From: an uncultured Collinsella sp.
Lineage (GTDB): Bacteria; Actinomycetota; Coriobacteriia; Coriobacteriales; Coriobacteriaceae
DNA: 13,061 nt
Direction: 5' to 3'
NCBI GenBank assembly: GCA_900757205.1
Contig: CAAENA010000079.1
Span: 1 to 13,061, forward strand
The notes below the pieces were generated by a model, which made no database searches, was not told the DNA's origin, and worked only from the letters and a program-made list of their open reading frames with translations. This document shows, piece by piece, positions 8,124-13,061 of the stretch (positions within the stretch are counted from its first letter, which is position 1; every line of letters begins with the position of its first letter). Both the position numbers and the translations under genes were made by a program.

Positions 8124-8168
8124 TGCACTCAATGAATTGTTGAAAACTATTCAAAGAAACGGAGTGCA
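8124..8168 (+). promoter_or_regulatory. Nested inverted repeats covering the integrase ribosome binding site
   Basis: TGCACTC (8124-8130) pairs exactly with GAGTGCA (8162-8168), and TTGAA (8140-8144) with TTCAA (8150-8154) inside it. The outer right arm contains most of GGAG (8161-8164), the ribosome site of the integrase ATG at 8172. In RNA this could hide the site and keep integrase translation low; in DNA it could be a recombinase or repressor site. The repeats are seen; the function is inference. Confidence 0.45.
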
Positions 8169-8171
8169 AAG

Positions 8172-9419
8172 ATGTCAGAACAGCCACTAATTAGCGGAAG
8201 AGGCACGTGTTGGAAAGACAAGAGATCACCTAACACCTATCGCTATTATTTTTCCCTTGGGGTCAAGGACCCTAAGACAGGGCGCTACAAACGATCCCCA
8301 ACTTATACGGTTCGTTGCAAGACTAAAACAGAAGCTAAGGCTGCAATGCAGGCCAAGCTGGCTGAAATCAACTCCTCTGGCACGATCACTAAAACTAAAA
8401 AGCCCACTTTGCTTGCGTCCTACTGCTGGGCCTTTCATGAAAATAGGGACACCGAGCTTGCGCCAACGAGCTATGAAAGAGAAGCGTACGATTGCAGGCA
8501 TATCGAAGACCTATTCGGTGCGTTTCAGACAATTGAGGGGCTAACTCCCGATCTAATCGAAGAAGCATATGCCGAAGCTCGTCGTATGGGAAAAAACAAA
8601 CCATCAGAGCTTGTACGAATCAATTCGAAGCTGCGTCAGATTCTGTCGAATGCAGTCGCAAAGAGAATAATTGACCGAAACCCCTGCGCTACCGTTCATG
8701 TTCGCAGACCACGCAACAAAAGAGAATCACTGACAATCGACCAAGTAGCTACCCTATGCACACATCTTCAACACATTGAGCTCACCGCCGAAGCTGTTGG
8801 TACGCTAGTACTAGTGTATACGGGTATGCGGAAAGGCGAGATGCTGGGCCTCGAATGGCGCGATTGGGACCCTGCCAATAAAACCTTGAAAATTGACAGG
8901 CAGTACACCAACGACCATGAACTGAGGGCACCCAAGTCACAAGAAAGCCAACGCAAAATCCCCGTTGGAGAAACCTTGGCCGAACGTCTTCAATCATGGT
9001 CAGCCATACAAAAAGAGCTCCTGGCCTCTCTGGGGCTGTCCCAGACTGGCAGCACTCCCATCATTAGCGATATTGCTGTCAAGCAGGGGGTCCCTACTGT
9101 CTGTCACATGAAAAACTACATCTTCAACCATTGGTTTCGCGATTTCGCAGTTAGCTGCAATCTTGGAATCTATGAGCGGAACAATTCGACTGGCGGAAAA
9201 CTATATAAGGGCATCTGCCCGCATCAGCTCAGGCATTGTGTAAGCACTTTTATGCTGGCGAACGGATCGGACGTTAGAAGCGTGCAAGGTATTCTTGGCC
9301 ACGCGGACCCCAATATCACGCTCAAAACGTATACAAGCCTCGTTCAACAATCAGAAATAAAAGCAGTTAAAGGCTACGAAGACTTCATCAACGCCTATAT
9401 ACAGAAAAGCGAGAAATAG
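8172..9419 (+). CDS. int: Tyrosine recombinase (site-specific integrase)
   Basis: A 415-residue phage-type integrase that should cut and rejoin DNA at the tRNA-Arg site beside it. Residues about 10-75 form the small N-terminal arm-binding domain typical of Tn916/lambda-like integrases. About 76-175 are the core-binding domain. The catalytic domain is at about 183-405, with Arg220 in TGMRKGE, Lys255 in APKS, His351 and Arg354 in HQLRH, His377 in LGHADPN and nucleophile Tyr387 in LKTYTSL. All six active-site residues are present and the frame is unbroken, so the enzyme looks functional. GGAG at 8161-8164 sits 7 bases before the ATG. It is transcribed away from the attachment site. Its codons are much less GC-biased than those of the cluster to the left, a sign of transfer. 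Confidence 0.95.
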   Translation: MSEQPLISGRGTCWKDKRSPNTYRYYFSLGVKDPKTGRYKRSPTYTVRCKTKTEAKAAMQAKLAEINSSGTITKTKKPTLLASYCWAFHENRDTELAPTSYEREAYDCRHIEDLFGAFQTIEGLTPDLIEEAYAEARRMGKNKPSELVRINSKLRQILSNAVAKRIIDRNPCATVHVRRPRNKRESLTIDQVATLCTHLQHIELTAEAVGTLVLVYTGMRKGEMLGLEWRDWDPANKTLKIDRQYTNDHELRAPKSQESQRKIPVGETLAERLQSWSAIQKELLASLGLSQTGSTPIISDIAVKQGVPTVCHMKNYIFNHWFRDFAVSCNLGIYERNNSTGGKLYKGICPHQLRHCVSTFMLANGSDVRSVQGILGHADPNITLKTYTSLVQQSEIKAVKGYEDFINAYIQKSEK

Positions 9420-9496
9420 CATGTTATTCATTCATCGTTTCATCAATAATATTACGGTACTATACTACTATTTCCGCAGGTAGACGCTTTATTTGA

Positions 9497-9530
9497 TTGA
9501 CATCTAATGAGTTTTAATAGATTCTAAAAC
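9497..9530 (+). promoter_or_regulatory. Promoter-like sequence with overlapping palindrome upstream of the excisionase-like gene
   Basis: TTGACA at 9497-9502 is an exact -35 consensus. The best -10 candidate is TAGATT (9518-9523), at a short 15-base spacing. The palindrome GTTTTA (9511-9516) / TAAAAC (9525-9530) covers this -10 region and could be an operator for a regulator of the element. The 218-base gap between integrase and the next gene has room for such control. The motifs are seen; promoter activity is inferred and the weak -10 keeps this tentative. Confidence 0.4.
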
Positions 9531-9563
9531 TGACAGATGGCTACGCATGTAGTCATAAAAACC

Positions 9564-9615
9564 GGCCCCCCAAGTGCTTATGAACCTGGTAAGTCTTACA
9601 AGCACAGGGAGGGCC
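9564..9615 (+). repeat. Imperfect hairpin in the leader of the excisionase-like gene
   Basis: GGCCCCCC-AA-GTGCTT (9564-9579) pairs with AAGCAC-AG-GGAGGGCC (9600-9615): 13 pairs with one single and one double mismatch, around a 20-base loop that itself holds the palindrome GTAAG-T-CTTAC (9589-9599). It ends 8 bases before the ribosome site AAGGA (9624-9628). No T-run follows, so a simple terminator is unlikely. A leader RNA structure or a protein-binding site is possible. Confidence 0.5.
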
Positions 9616-9637
9616 CTCATTGAAAGGATAGCTCATC

Positions 9638-9883
9638 ATGGCTACTCCACAGATTAGCACTCAGACGTCCACACCGACTTTCCCCACTGGTGCCGCTCAG
9701 TGCGATCGGTTGCTCCGCGTTAACGATATCCGCGAACTCACCGGCTGGAGCGAAAACACCGCGCGCAAGTTTATGCGCGAGTCCGGCAAGCTCATCCAGA
9801 TTCATCGCTCGAATTACATGTTAGAAAGCTCGTTCTACGAACTTTTCAAGCAGCTTGAAGGTCGTACCGCCCACCTTGACTAG
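9638..9883 (+). CDS. Excisionase-like small helix-turn-helix protein
   Basis: An 81-residue protein. After a Thr/Pro-rich tail of about 22 residues, residues 25-76 read as a small winged-helix DNA-binding domain: LLRVNDIRELTGWSENTARK fits a helix-turn-helix of the MerR/excisionase type, and QIHRSNYMLESSFYELF fits the wing and last helix. Such proteins sit next to tyrosine recombinases and direct excision by bending attachment-site DNA. Location just after the integrase supports this role, but no excisionase is identified by sequence identity here, and a transcription regulator of the element is the alternative. AAGGA (9624-9628) lies 9 bases before the ATG. The next gene begins 10 bases after the stop, so the two are probably co-transcribed. 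Confidence 0.7.
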   Translation: MATPQISTQTSTPTFPTGAAQCDRLLRVNDIRELTGWSENTARKFMRESGKLIQIHRSNYMLESSFYELFKQLEGRTAHLD

Positions 9884-9892
9884 GCGGTAAAC

Positions 9893-10279
9893 ATGAGCGA
9901 GCTACCGTCAATTTCCGACAAATTTTCCGATGATGTTACTGAGCAACGAGAGATTAGAAGGAAAATGGATAACGCGAATTTTATTTCGGTGCCCGACTGG
10001 GCGTGTTGTGCCACCACTGTCGCTGCCGAGCGCCTCATCCTCGGCCTAGTATGGAAGCTTGGAAATCCTTCCAAAAACAAACGAGCCATGGGCTTTTACG
10101 CAAAAAGCAAATGGATTGAGGAGCGCTACCACCTAAGTAAGAACACGATCTCCCGGGCCTATACCTCTTTGAAAAATAAGGGGTTTATTCAAAAAGCGGG
10201 CGATGGCAGCTGGATGCTTAATTACGCCGCAGTCTACCCCGCCGCAATCGAAAACGGCTGGGAGCCCAAGAAATCTTAA
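9893..10279 (+). CDS. Winged-helix protein of the element, possible replication or control protein
   Basis: A 128-residue protein with no membrane segment or signal peptide. Residues about 30-60 (NFISVPDWACCATTVAAERL, then a helix) and about 75-105 (SKWIEERYHLSKNTISRAYT followed by SLKNKGFIQK) give the pattern of a winged helix-turn-helix, as in N-terminal domains of phage and plasmid replication initiators (DnaD/RepA-like) and of GntR-like regulators. The recognition helix would be LSKNTISRAYTSL. The ORF is complete and short, so if it is of initiator type it lacks a separate catalytic domain. The ATG at 9893 follows AGGCGG (9882-9887), which overlaps the previous stop. It is probably cotranscribed with the excisionase-like gene. 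The family is only suggested, not certain. Confidence 0.7.
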   Translation: MSELPSISDKFSDDVTEQREIRRKMDNANFISVPDWACCATTVAAERLILGLVWKLGNPSKNKRAMGFYAKSKWIEERYHLSKNTISRAYTSLKNKGFIQKAGDGSWMLNYAAVYPAAIENGWEPKKS

Positions 10280-10328
10280 GTCCATAGCCCGACTATCGAG
10301 GTCGTGAAGGTCGGTAATCGCCGGGCGT

Positions 10329-10613
10329 CTATAAGAGCATGCCGCGGATGTAAAATGAAGCAGGGTCGAACCGAAACAGTTCCCGGACAATTGGCGTCCG
10401 GCCAGACACTTCGATTCGACCCTTTCTCATACCTGCATCTAAAATACTCCCATAATCATTCTCGACATCTTTAACGCCCTCACCTCCTACCACCAGCACG
10501 TCGTAGGTGCCATTTTCAACGAATCGATATGGCCGTCCATTCATGGTCTTTAAGGCACGTGATACCATGAAAGCGTGCGGTATTTCTCCAATCGAAAACC
10601 TGCGTGAACGCAT
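10329..10613 (-). CDS. Doubtful hypothetical ORF in a 456-base gap
   Basis: An open frame of 94 residues from the ATG at 10613, or 108 residues from a GTG at 10655, ends in TAG at 10329-10331. The product is unrecognised. Its composition is protein-like and not of the Arg/Ala/Pro-rich kind that shadow frames in GC-rich DNA give, for example RPYRFVENGTYDVLVVGG and DPASFYIRG, and its codons have the mixed GC of the neighbouring element genes. Against it, none of the candidate starts has a clear ribosome site, an in-frame TGA lies just before the GTG, and a 60-base imperfect palindrome falls inside. It could be a remnant of a longer gene. Apart from this ORF and two palindromes, nothing else is seen between 10280 and 10735. 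Confidence 0.35.
   Translation of the reverse strand: MRSRRFSIGEIPHAFMVSRALKTMNGRPYRFVENGTYDVLVVGGEGVKDVENDYGSILDAGMRKGRIEVSGRTPIVRELFRFDPASFYIRGMLL
10363..10422. repeat. Imperfect 60-base palindrome
   Basis: The outer arms GGGTCGAA (10363-10370) and TTCGACCC (10415-10422) are exact. After one mismatch CGAA (10372-10375) pairs with TTCG (10410-10413). An inner stem CCGGAC (10383-10388) / GTCCGG (10396-10401) closes a 7-base loop. About 18 pairs in all. It could be an RNA structure, a binding site or chance within the doubtful ORF. Confidence 0.45.
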
Positions 10614-10692
10614 GACTTGAACGCTTTTAGAACTCACCAAGCGCAGGACAAACACAACTCAACAGCGGCCGCGTATTTGTTCCCAGCCGTAC

Positions 10693-10711
10693 GGCATGGC
10701 GGAGCCATGCC
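10693..10711. repeat. Perfect 8-bp hairpin upstream of the coiled-coil gene
   Basis: GGCATGGC (10693-10700) and GCCATGCC (10704-10711) are exact complements around GGA, 24 bases before the ATG at 10736 and partly overlapped by the palindrome CCGTACGG (10687-10694). No T-run follows, so it is more likely an operator or leader structure than a terminator. Confidence 0.5.
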
Positions 10712-10735
10712 CATTGTTGATTGGAGTGCCGCACG

Positions 10736-11314
10736 ATGACAGACAACCCGAACGACAGAAAAATCAGCGAGACGCCCGGCGCGAAGGACGTCCTCGATGA
10801 GGCCGCCGAGCAGATTGAAAAGGCTTGGCGAGAGAAGCTGCTGCGCGAGACCGCCGATCTCAAGACCGAGAACGCGCTGCTCAGGGCCCAGCTCGACGAA
10901 TTCAACCGCAAGCTCGCCGAGGCGACGGATCGGAATGAAAAAATTGAGGCCGACTGCAATGAGCGGATTGCCTTTATAGAGGAGAAGTTCGAACTCGATA
11001 CCGCGAGTCTCGAACTCGAGAACAACGAGCTCCACGCCGCGGGCGTCAGGTACCTCTCCCGTGCCAGGGAGCTCGGCAGGCAGGTCGTCCAGCTCCATGC
11101 CGAGGCCGTGGCCATGGTCGACGAGATCGAGCGGCTGCGCGGCGAGCGTGATGCCGCGCTGAAAGCCCAAGCCGAGTTGAACGACGCACTCCTGGCCCAG
11201 CGCGACCTGATGGCCGAGGTCGCCGCCCTCAAGGACCGCCTTGCCGCCTCCGAGCAGCGTGCGGCCGTGGCCGAGGCCAAGATCGAGGTCATGACCCAGA
11301 TGAAGGGCGAGTAG
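10736..11314 (+). CDS. Coiled-coil protein of unknown function
   Basis: A 192-residue soluble protein. Residues 1-15 are polar and probably disordered. From about 18 to 190 the sequence is almost entirely helical, with Leu/Ala heptads and many Glu, Lys and Arg residues, for example ADLKTENALLRAQLDEFNRK and AQRDLMAEVAALKDRLAASE; a long parallel or antiparallel coiled coil is expected. There is no signal peptide, membrane segment or enzyme motif. The ATG at 10736 is preferred over an in-frame TTG at 10721 because GGAG (10723-10726) stands 9 bases upstream and would lie inside the longer version. Base use is GC-rich, unlike the integrase. It converges with the phosphoesterase operon. A structural, scaffolding or phage-type protein is possible; the function is not known. 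Confidence 0.8.
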   Translation: MTDNPNDRKISETPGAKDVLDEAAEQIEKAWREKLLRETADLKTENALLRAQLDEFNRKLAEATDRNEKIEADCNERIAFIEEKFELDTASLELENNELHAAGVRYLSRARELGRQVVQLHAEAVAMVDEIERLRGERDAALKAQAELNDALLAQRDLMAEVAALKDRLAASEQRAAVAEAKIEVMTQMKGE

Positions 11315-11343
11315 CCCCGCGCTTCTCCTATCAGGCGGCTGAT

Positions 11344-11384
11344 TTCTAGAGACCTCCTAGAACGCTTCTAGGAGGTCTCTAGAA
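11344..11384. terminator. Perfect 19-bp hairpin between convergent genes
   Basis: TTCTAGAGACCTCCTAGAA (11344-11362) is exactly complementary to 11366-11384 around the loop CGC. It contains the last eight codons and the stop of the minus-strand phosphoesterase gene, and begins 29 bases after the stop of the coiled-coil gene. A second small palindrome, ATCAG-GCGG-CTGAT (11330-11343), abuts it. There is no T-run on either side, so it may act as a bidirectional transcript end or 3'-end protector rather than a standard terminator. Confidence 0.6.
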
Positions 11385-12094
11385 CCGAGCGCGGCATCTT
11401 CAATCGGCACGATGTCTCGGTAGATCAGGCGATGCTTGGCGTCGCACCATCTGTCGCCGTGGTAGTGGCCGAAGAACCAGACGCGATAGTCGAGCCGCCC
11501 GTCGAGCTCGCCCAGGAAGGTTTGCAGTTGATCCCCACGGTACCCGTGTCCATGCTCGCGGCACAGCACCTCAGCAAGGGCAGCAGGGGCCTCGTGAGTC
11601 ACAACGCAATCGACCCTCCAGCCTACGCGGTTGAGCGAGGCGCGGCAGTGGTCCATCTCCTCCTCGCTCGGCATCTCCTCGGGCCACCAGCTCCTCCCCT
11701 CCTTGCGATACTGCCTGTCGTTGCTCGCGGCTCCGCCCATGGTAAGAACCCTGGTTCCCGCGATGTCGAATACCCCTCCGCGCATGAGGTGCAGCACGTG
11801 CGGTCGTACCTCATGGACGAGACCGCCGCTCCACTCCCGCACCGGCAGTTCTGTCAGGGCGTGGTGGTTCTCGTGGTTGCCGTCTACGAAACACGTGGTC
11901 CACGGCTTCGACTCAAACCAATCGAGCCAATACCTCTCAGCATTCGAGCCGTCCCAGACAAAGCCGAAGTCGCCGGCCACGATCACCGCGTCATCGCGCG
12001 TCAGGGTCCGGCCCAGCGGCCAATTATTGAATGCAAACCGGCTGGACCCGTACTCGGCCCTGCCGTGCACGTCGCCTGTCACATAGACCGTCAT
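11357..12094 (-). CDS. Calcineurin-like metallophosphoesterase (third gene of the operon)
   Basis: A 245-residue enzyme predicted to hydrolyse phosphate esters with two metal ions; the substrate is unknown. Ligand motifs are GDVHG (Asp8, His10), GDFG (Asp42), GNHEN (Asn73, His74), VVTHE (His167) and GHYHGD (His210, His212), a full set. Other marks are FVDGNH and SWWPEEMP (135-142). No signal peptide or membrane segment. The ATG at 12094 is chosen because it overlaps the upstream stop (TGATG) and aligns with the start of the neighbouring paralogue, both beginning MTVYVTGD; the ATG at 12109 would add five residues. GGGGTG lies about 7 bases upstream. It is clearly a paralogue of the gene before it. 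The 3' end lies inside the 19-bp hairpin. Confidence 0.92.
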   Translation of the reverse strand: MTVYVTGDVHGRAEYGSSRFAFNNWPLGRTLTRDDAVIVAGDFGFVWDGSNAERYWLDWFESKPWTTCFVDGNHENHHALTELPVREWSGGLVHEVRPHVLHLMRGGVFDIAGTRVLTMGGAASNDRQYRKEGRSWWPEEMPSEEEMDHCRASLNRVGWRVDCVVTHEAPAALAEVLCREHGHGYRGDQLQTFLGELDGRLDYRVWFFGHYHGDRWCDAKHRLIYRDIVPIEDAALGSRDLLEAF

Positions 12095-12819
12095 CAGTAC
12101 GCACCCCACGGCAGGAGTTTGTCCCCGAGTCTCACGATTCGGTCATACAGCACCGTGTGCCGTTCGTCCGGATTGCCGTCTCGGTGAAAATGTCCGTAAT
12201 ACCAGCGCTTGTAGTCCAAGCGGTCCTCGAGCTCGTCGAGGAATCCGGTCAGCCGGTCCACATCAGGGCGTTCCCAGCCCGGGTCCGGATAGAGCGTCGG
12301 CGAGAGCATGCGCGTGGCACAGGTATGGGTGATGACGCAGTCGACCTTCCAGCCGACCTCGTCGAGCCTCGCCCGCGCGGCATCGAAATCGCGCTCGTCC
12401 GGAAGCTCCTGAGGCCACCAGCTGGAATACGGTACGCGATATTCCCTGTCCACGCTCGTGGCACCGCCCATGGTGAAGACCGTCGAGCCGTCGAGCTCGA
12501 AGACCTCGCCGCGCGTCAGGCGCCGAATGGGCGAGGTGTCCGACAGGCGCTGCGTCAGCCCGCCATGCCACGGCTCCATGGGGCGCTCCTCCCAGTGATC
12601 GAAGCGCTCGTGGTTGCCATCGACGAACAGTACCGTGTAGGGGCGCGACTCCAGCCAGGCGATGTCGGCGCATTCCTCGGCAGAGAAGTCCCACGGAAAG
12701 CCAAAGTCACCGGCAACGATGAGATAGTCATCGCTGGTAAGACTGTCGCCAAGCTCCCAGTCGCGGAGCTTTTGCATGTCGAGCCCACCGTGGATGTCGC
12801 CCGTCACATAGACCGTCAT
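12094..12819 (-). CDS. Calcineurin-like metallophosphoesterase (second gene of the operon)
   Basis: A 241-residue enzyme with the full dinuclear-metal motif set: GDIHG (Asp8, His10), GDFG (Asp38), GNHER (Asn69, His70), VITH (His165) and GHFHRD (His210, His212). It shares with the next gene the start MTVYVTGD, the DFGF-W stretch, SWWPQELP (133-140) and GWKVDCVITH, so the two arose by duplication. They differ much in residues 12-25 and 170-195, which may set substrate choice. The ATG at 12819 is preferred over the far upstream ATG at 12987 because GAGGTGA stands about 5 bases upstream, the longer part would be Arg-rich shadow sequence, and the start overlaps the stop of the preceding gene (ATGA). 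The substrate is unknown. Confidence 0.92.
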   Translation of the reverse strand: MTVYVTGDIHGGLDMQKLRDWELGDSLTSDDYLIVAGDFGFPWDFSAEECADIAWLESRPYTVLFVDGNHERFDHWEERPMEPWHGGLTQRLSDTSPIRRLTRGEVFELDGSTVFTMGGATSVDREYRVPYSSWWPQELPDERDFDAARARLDEVGWKVDCVITHTCATRMLSPTLYPDPGWERPDVDRLTGFLDELEDRLDYKRWYYGHFHRDGNPDERHTVLYDRIVRLGDKLLPWGAY

Positions 12820-13061
12820 CGAATCACCTCTTCCCTCTTGTACGCCGCCAGCTCGCGCTCGACCTGCCTGTCGCCGGTCTCGTTGACCCACCAGGGCCAT
12901 TTCACCCGGCCGCACGGCTCGTCGACTCCGGCGAACCATTCCCTCAGCCCGTCGAGGCTCAACGGGGAGTGCCCGTTGGCATCGCAACCGACGTCGTAGC
13001 GCAGAAGGCCCTGCTTGCGGTTGAACTCGTTGTACGCGCCGCCGCCGCTGTGGATGTGTCC
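12816..13061 (-). CDS. Calcineurin-like metallophosphoesterase, C-terminal part (first gene of the operon; 5' end outside window)
   Basis: Reading the minus strand from the window edge gives 81 residues and a TGA at 12818-12816 that overlaps the next ATG. The fragment opens with GHIHSGGGAYNEFNRKQ, the C-terminal metal-binding GxH motif of metallophosphoesterases, followed by GLLRYDVGCDANGHSPLSL, a tail found in many phage and Gram-positive members, and by a Trp-rich end (VKWPWWV). It does not resemble the C-termini of the two following genes closely, so it is a different subgroup, not a third recent copy. The catalytic N-terminus is not visible. The tail length after the GHIH motif (about 78 residues) is longer than in its neighbours. 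Confidence 0.8.
   Translation of the reverse strand, partial: GHIHSGGGAYNEFNRKQGLLRYDVGCDANGHSPLSLDGLREWFAGVDEPCGRVKWPWWVNETGDRQVERELAAYKREEVIR

Larger units (their letters stand above)
7935..10279. mobile_element. Left end of an integrative element (att, integrase, excisionase-like and winged-helix genes); right end not in window
   Basis: The supported module runs from the tRNA-derived attachment site through the tyrosine recombinase, the small excisionase-like gene and the winged-helix gene. The integrase and its flanks are visibly richer in A and T than the core cluster to the left. The tRNA orientation (3' end pointing left, out of the element) places the element to the right of 7980. 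The real right border should hold an intact tRNA-Arg(CCT) on the minus strand and is not found up to 13061, so the element may continue past the window and include the coiled-coil and phosphoesterase genes, or it may be decayed. Confidence 0.75.

Noticed and set aside
10627..11292. Minus-strand open frame of 221 codons opposite the coiled-coil gene
   Set aside because: A Ser/Ala/Arg-rich mirror of a Glu/Lys/Leu-rich coiled-coil gene; the plus-strand gene has a ribosome site and coherent heptads.
12820..12987. N-terminal extension of the second phosphoesterase to the ATG at 12987
   Set aside because: This stretch is the coding end of another phosphoesterase in a different frame; the ATG at 12819 has GAGGTGA in front and overlaps that gene's stop.
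11432..12999. Plus-strand open frames of 251 and 322 codons opposite the phosphoesterases
   Set aside because: They are antisense to genes with complete catalytic motif sets and have no recognisable domain or ribosome site.
1..13061. CRISPR arrays, insertion-sequence ends or rRNA genes
   Set aside because: No regularly spaced direct repeats, transposase motifs or rRNA-like stretches were seen on reading the window.

Overview
The window looks like a GC-rich actinobacterial chromosome, most likely a gut Coriobacteria member of the Collinsella type. This is inferred from the GC-rich coding style and from a mycobacterial-like fha/pstP/rodA/pbpA/pknB cell-wall signalling cluster in which the SEDS protein and the class B penicillin-binding protein are fused into one polypeptide. 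No rRNA or other species marker is present, so genus is an inference.

Left region (1-7876, plus strand): five tightly packed genes read in one direction. They are the C-terminal part of an FhaA-like FHA protein, a small membrane-anchored FHA protein (FhaB-like), a membrane PP2C phosphatase (PstP-like) whose start overlaps the FhaB stop, a 956-residue RodA/FtsW-PBP fusion, and a PASTA-domain Ser/Thr kinase (PknB-like) followed by a strong rho-independent terminator. Together they form a phosphorylation circuit: the kinase senses peptidoglycan outside the cell, the phosphatase reverses it, FHA proteins read phosphothreonine, and the fusion enzyme polymerises and crosslinks peptidoglycan. Mycobacteria have a second kinase, PknA, in this cluster; none is present here between the PBP and pknB.

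Junction (7896-8171): a hairpin and the 3' half of a minus-strand tRNA-Arg(CCT) lie just before an AT-richer stretch. The tRNA matches from the CCA end through the anticodon loop and then stops matching abruptly. This is the signature of a site-specific integration end (att), and the hairpin is probably the tRNA's original terminator left behind.

Integrated element, left end (8172-10279): a tyrosine recombinase with all six catalytic residues, then a small excisionase-like DNA-binding protein behind a promoter-like and hairpin-rich leader, then a winged-helix protein. Codon and base composition of the integrase and its flanks is clearly less GC-rich than the core cluster. The right end of the element, which should carry the intact tRNA, is not in the window.

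Right region (10280-13061): a 456-base stretch with one doubtful minus-strand ORF and palindromes; a coiled-coil protein on the plus strand; a perfect 19-bp hairpin at the convergent gene ends; and a minus-strand operon of three calcineurin-like metallophosphoesterase genes joined by overlapping stop/start codons. The first of the three is cut by the window edge. Whether this region is cargo of the element or old chromosome cannot be decided from the window.
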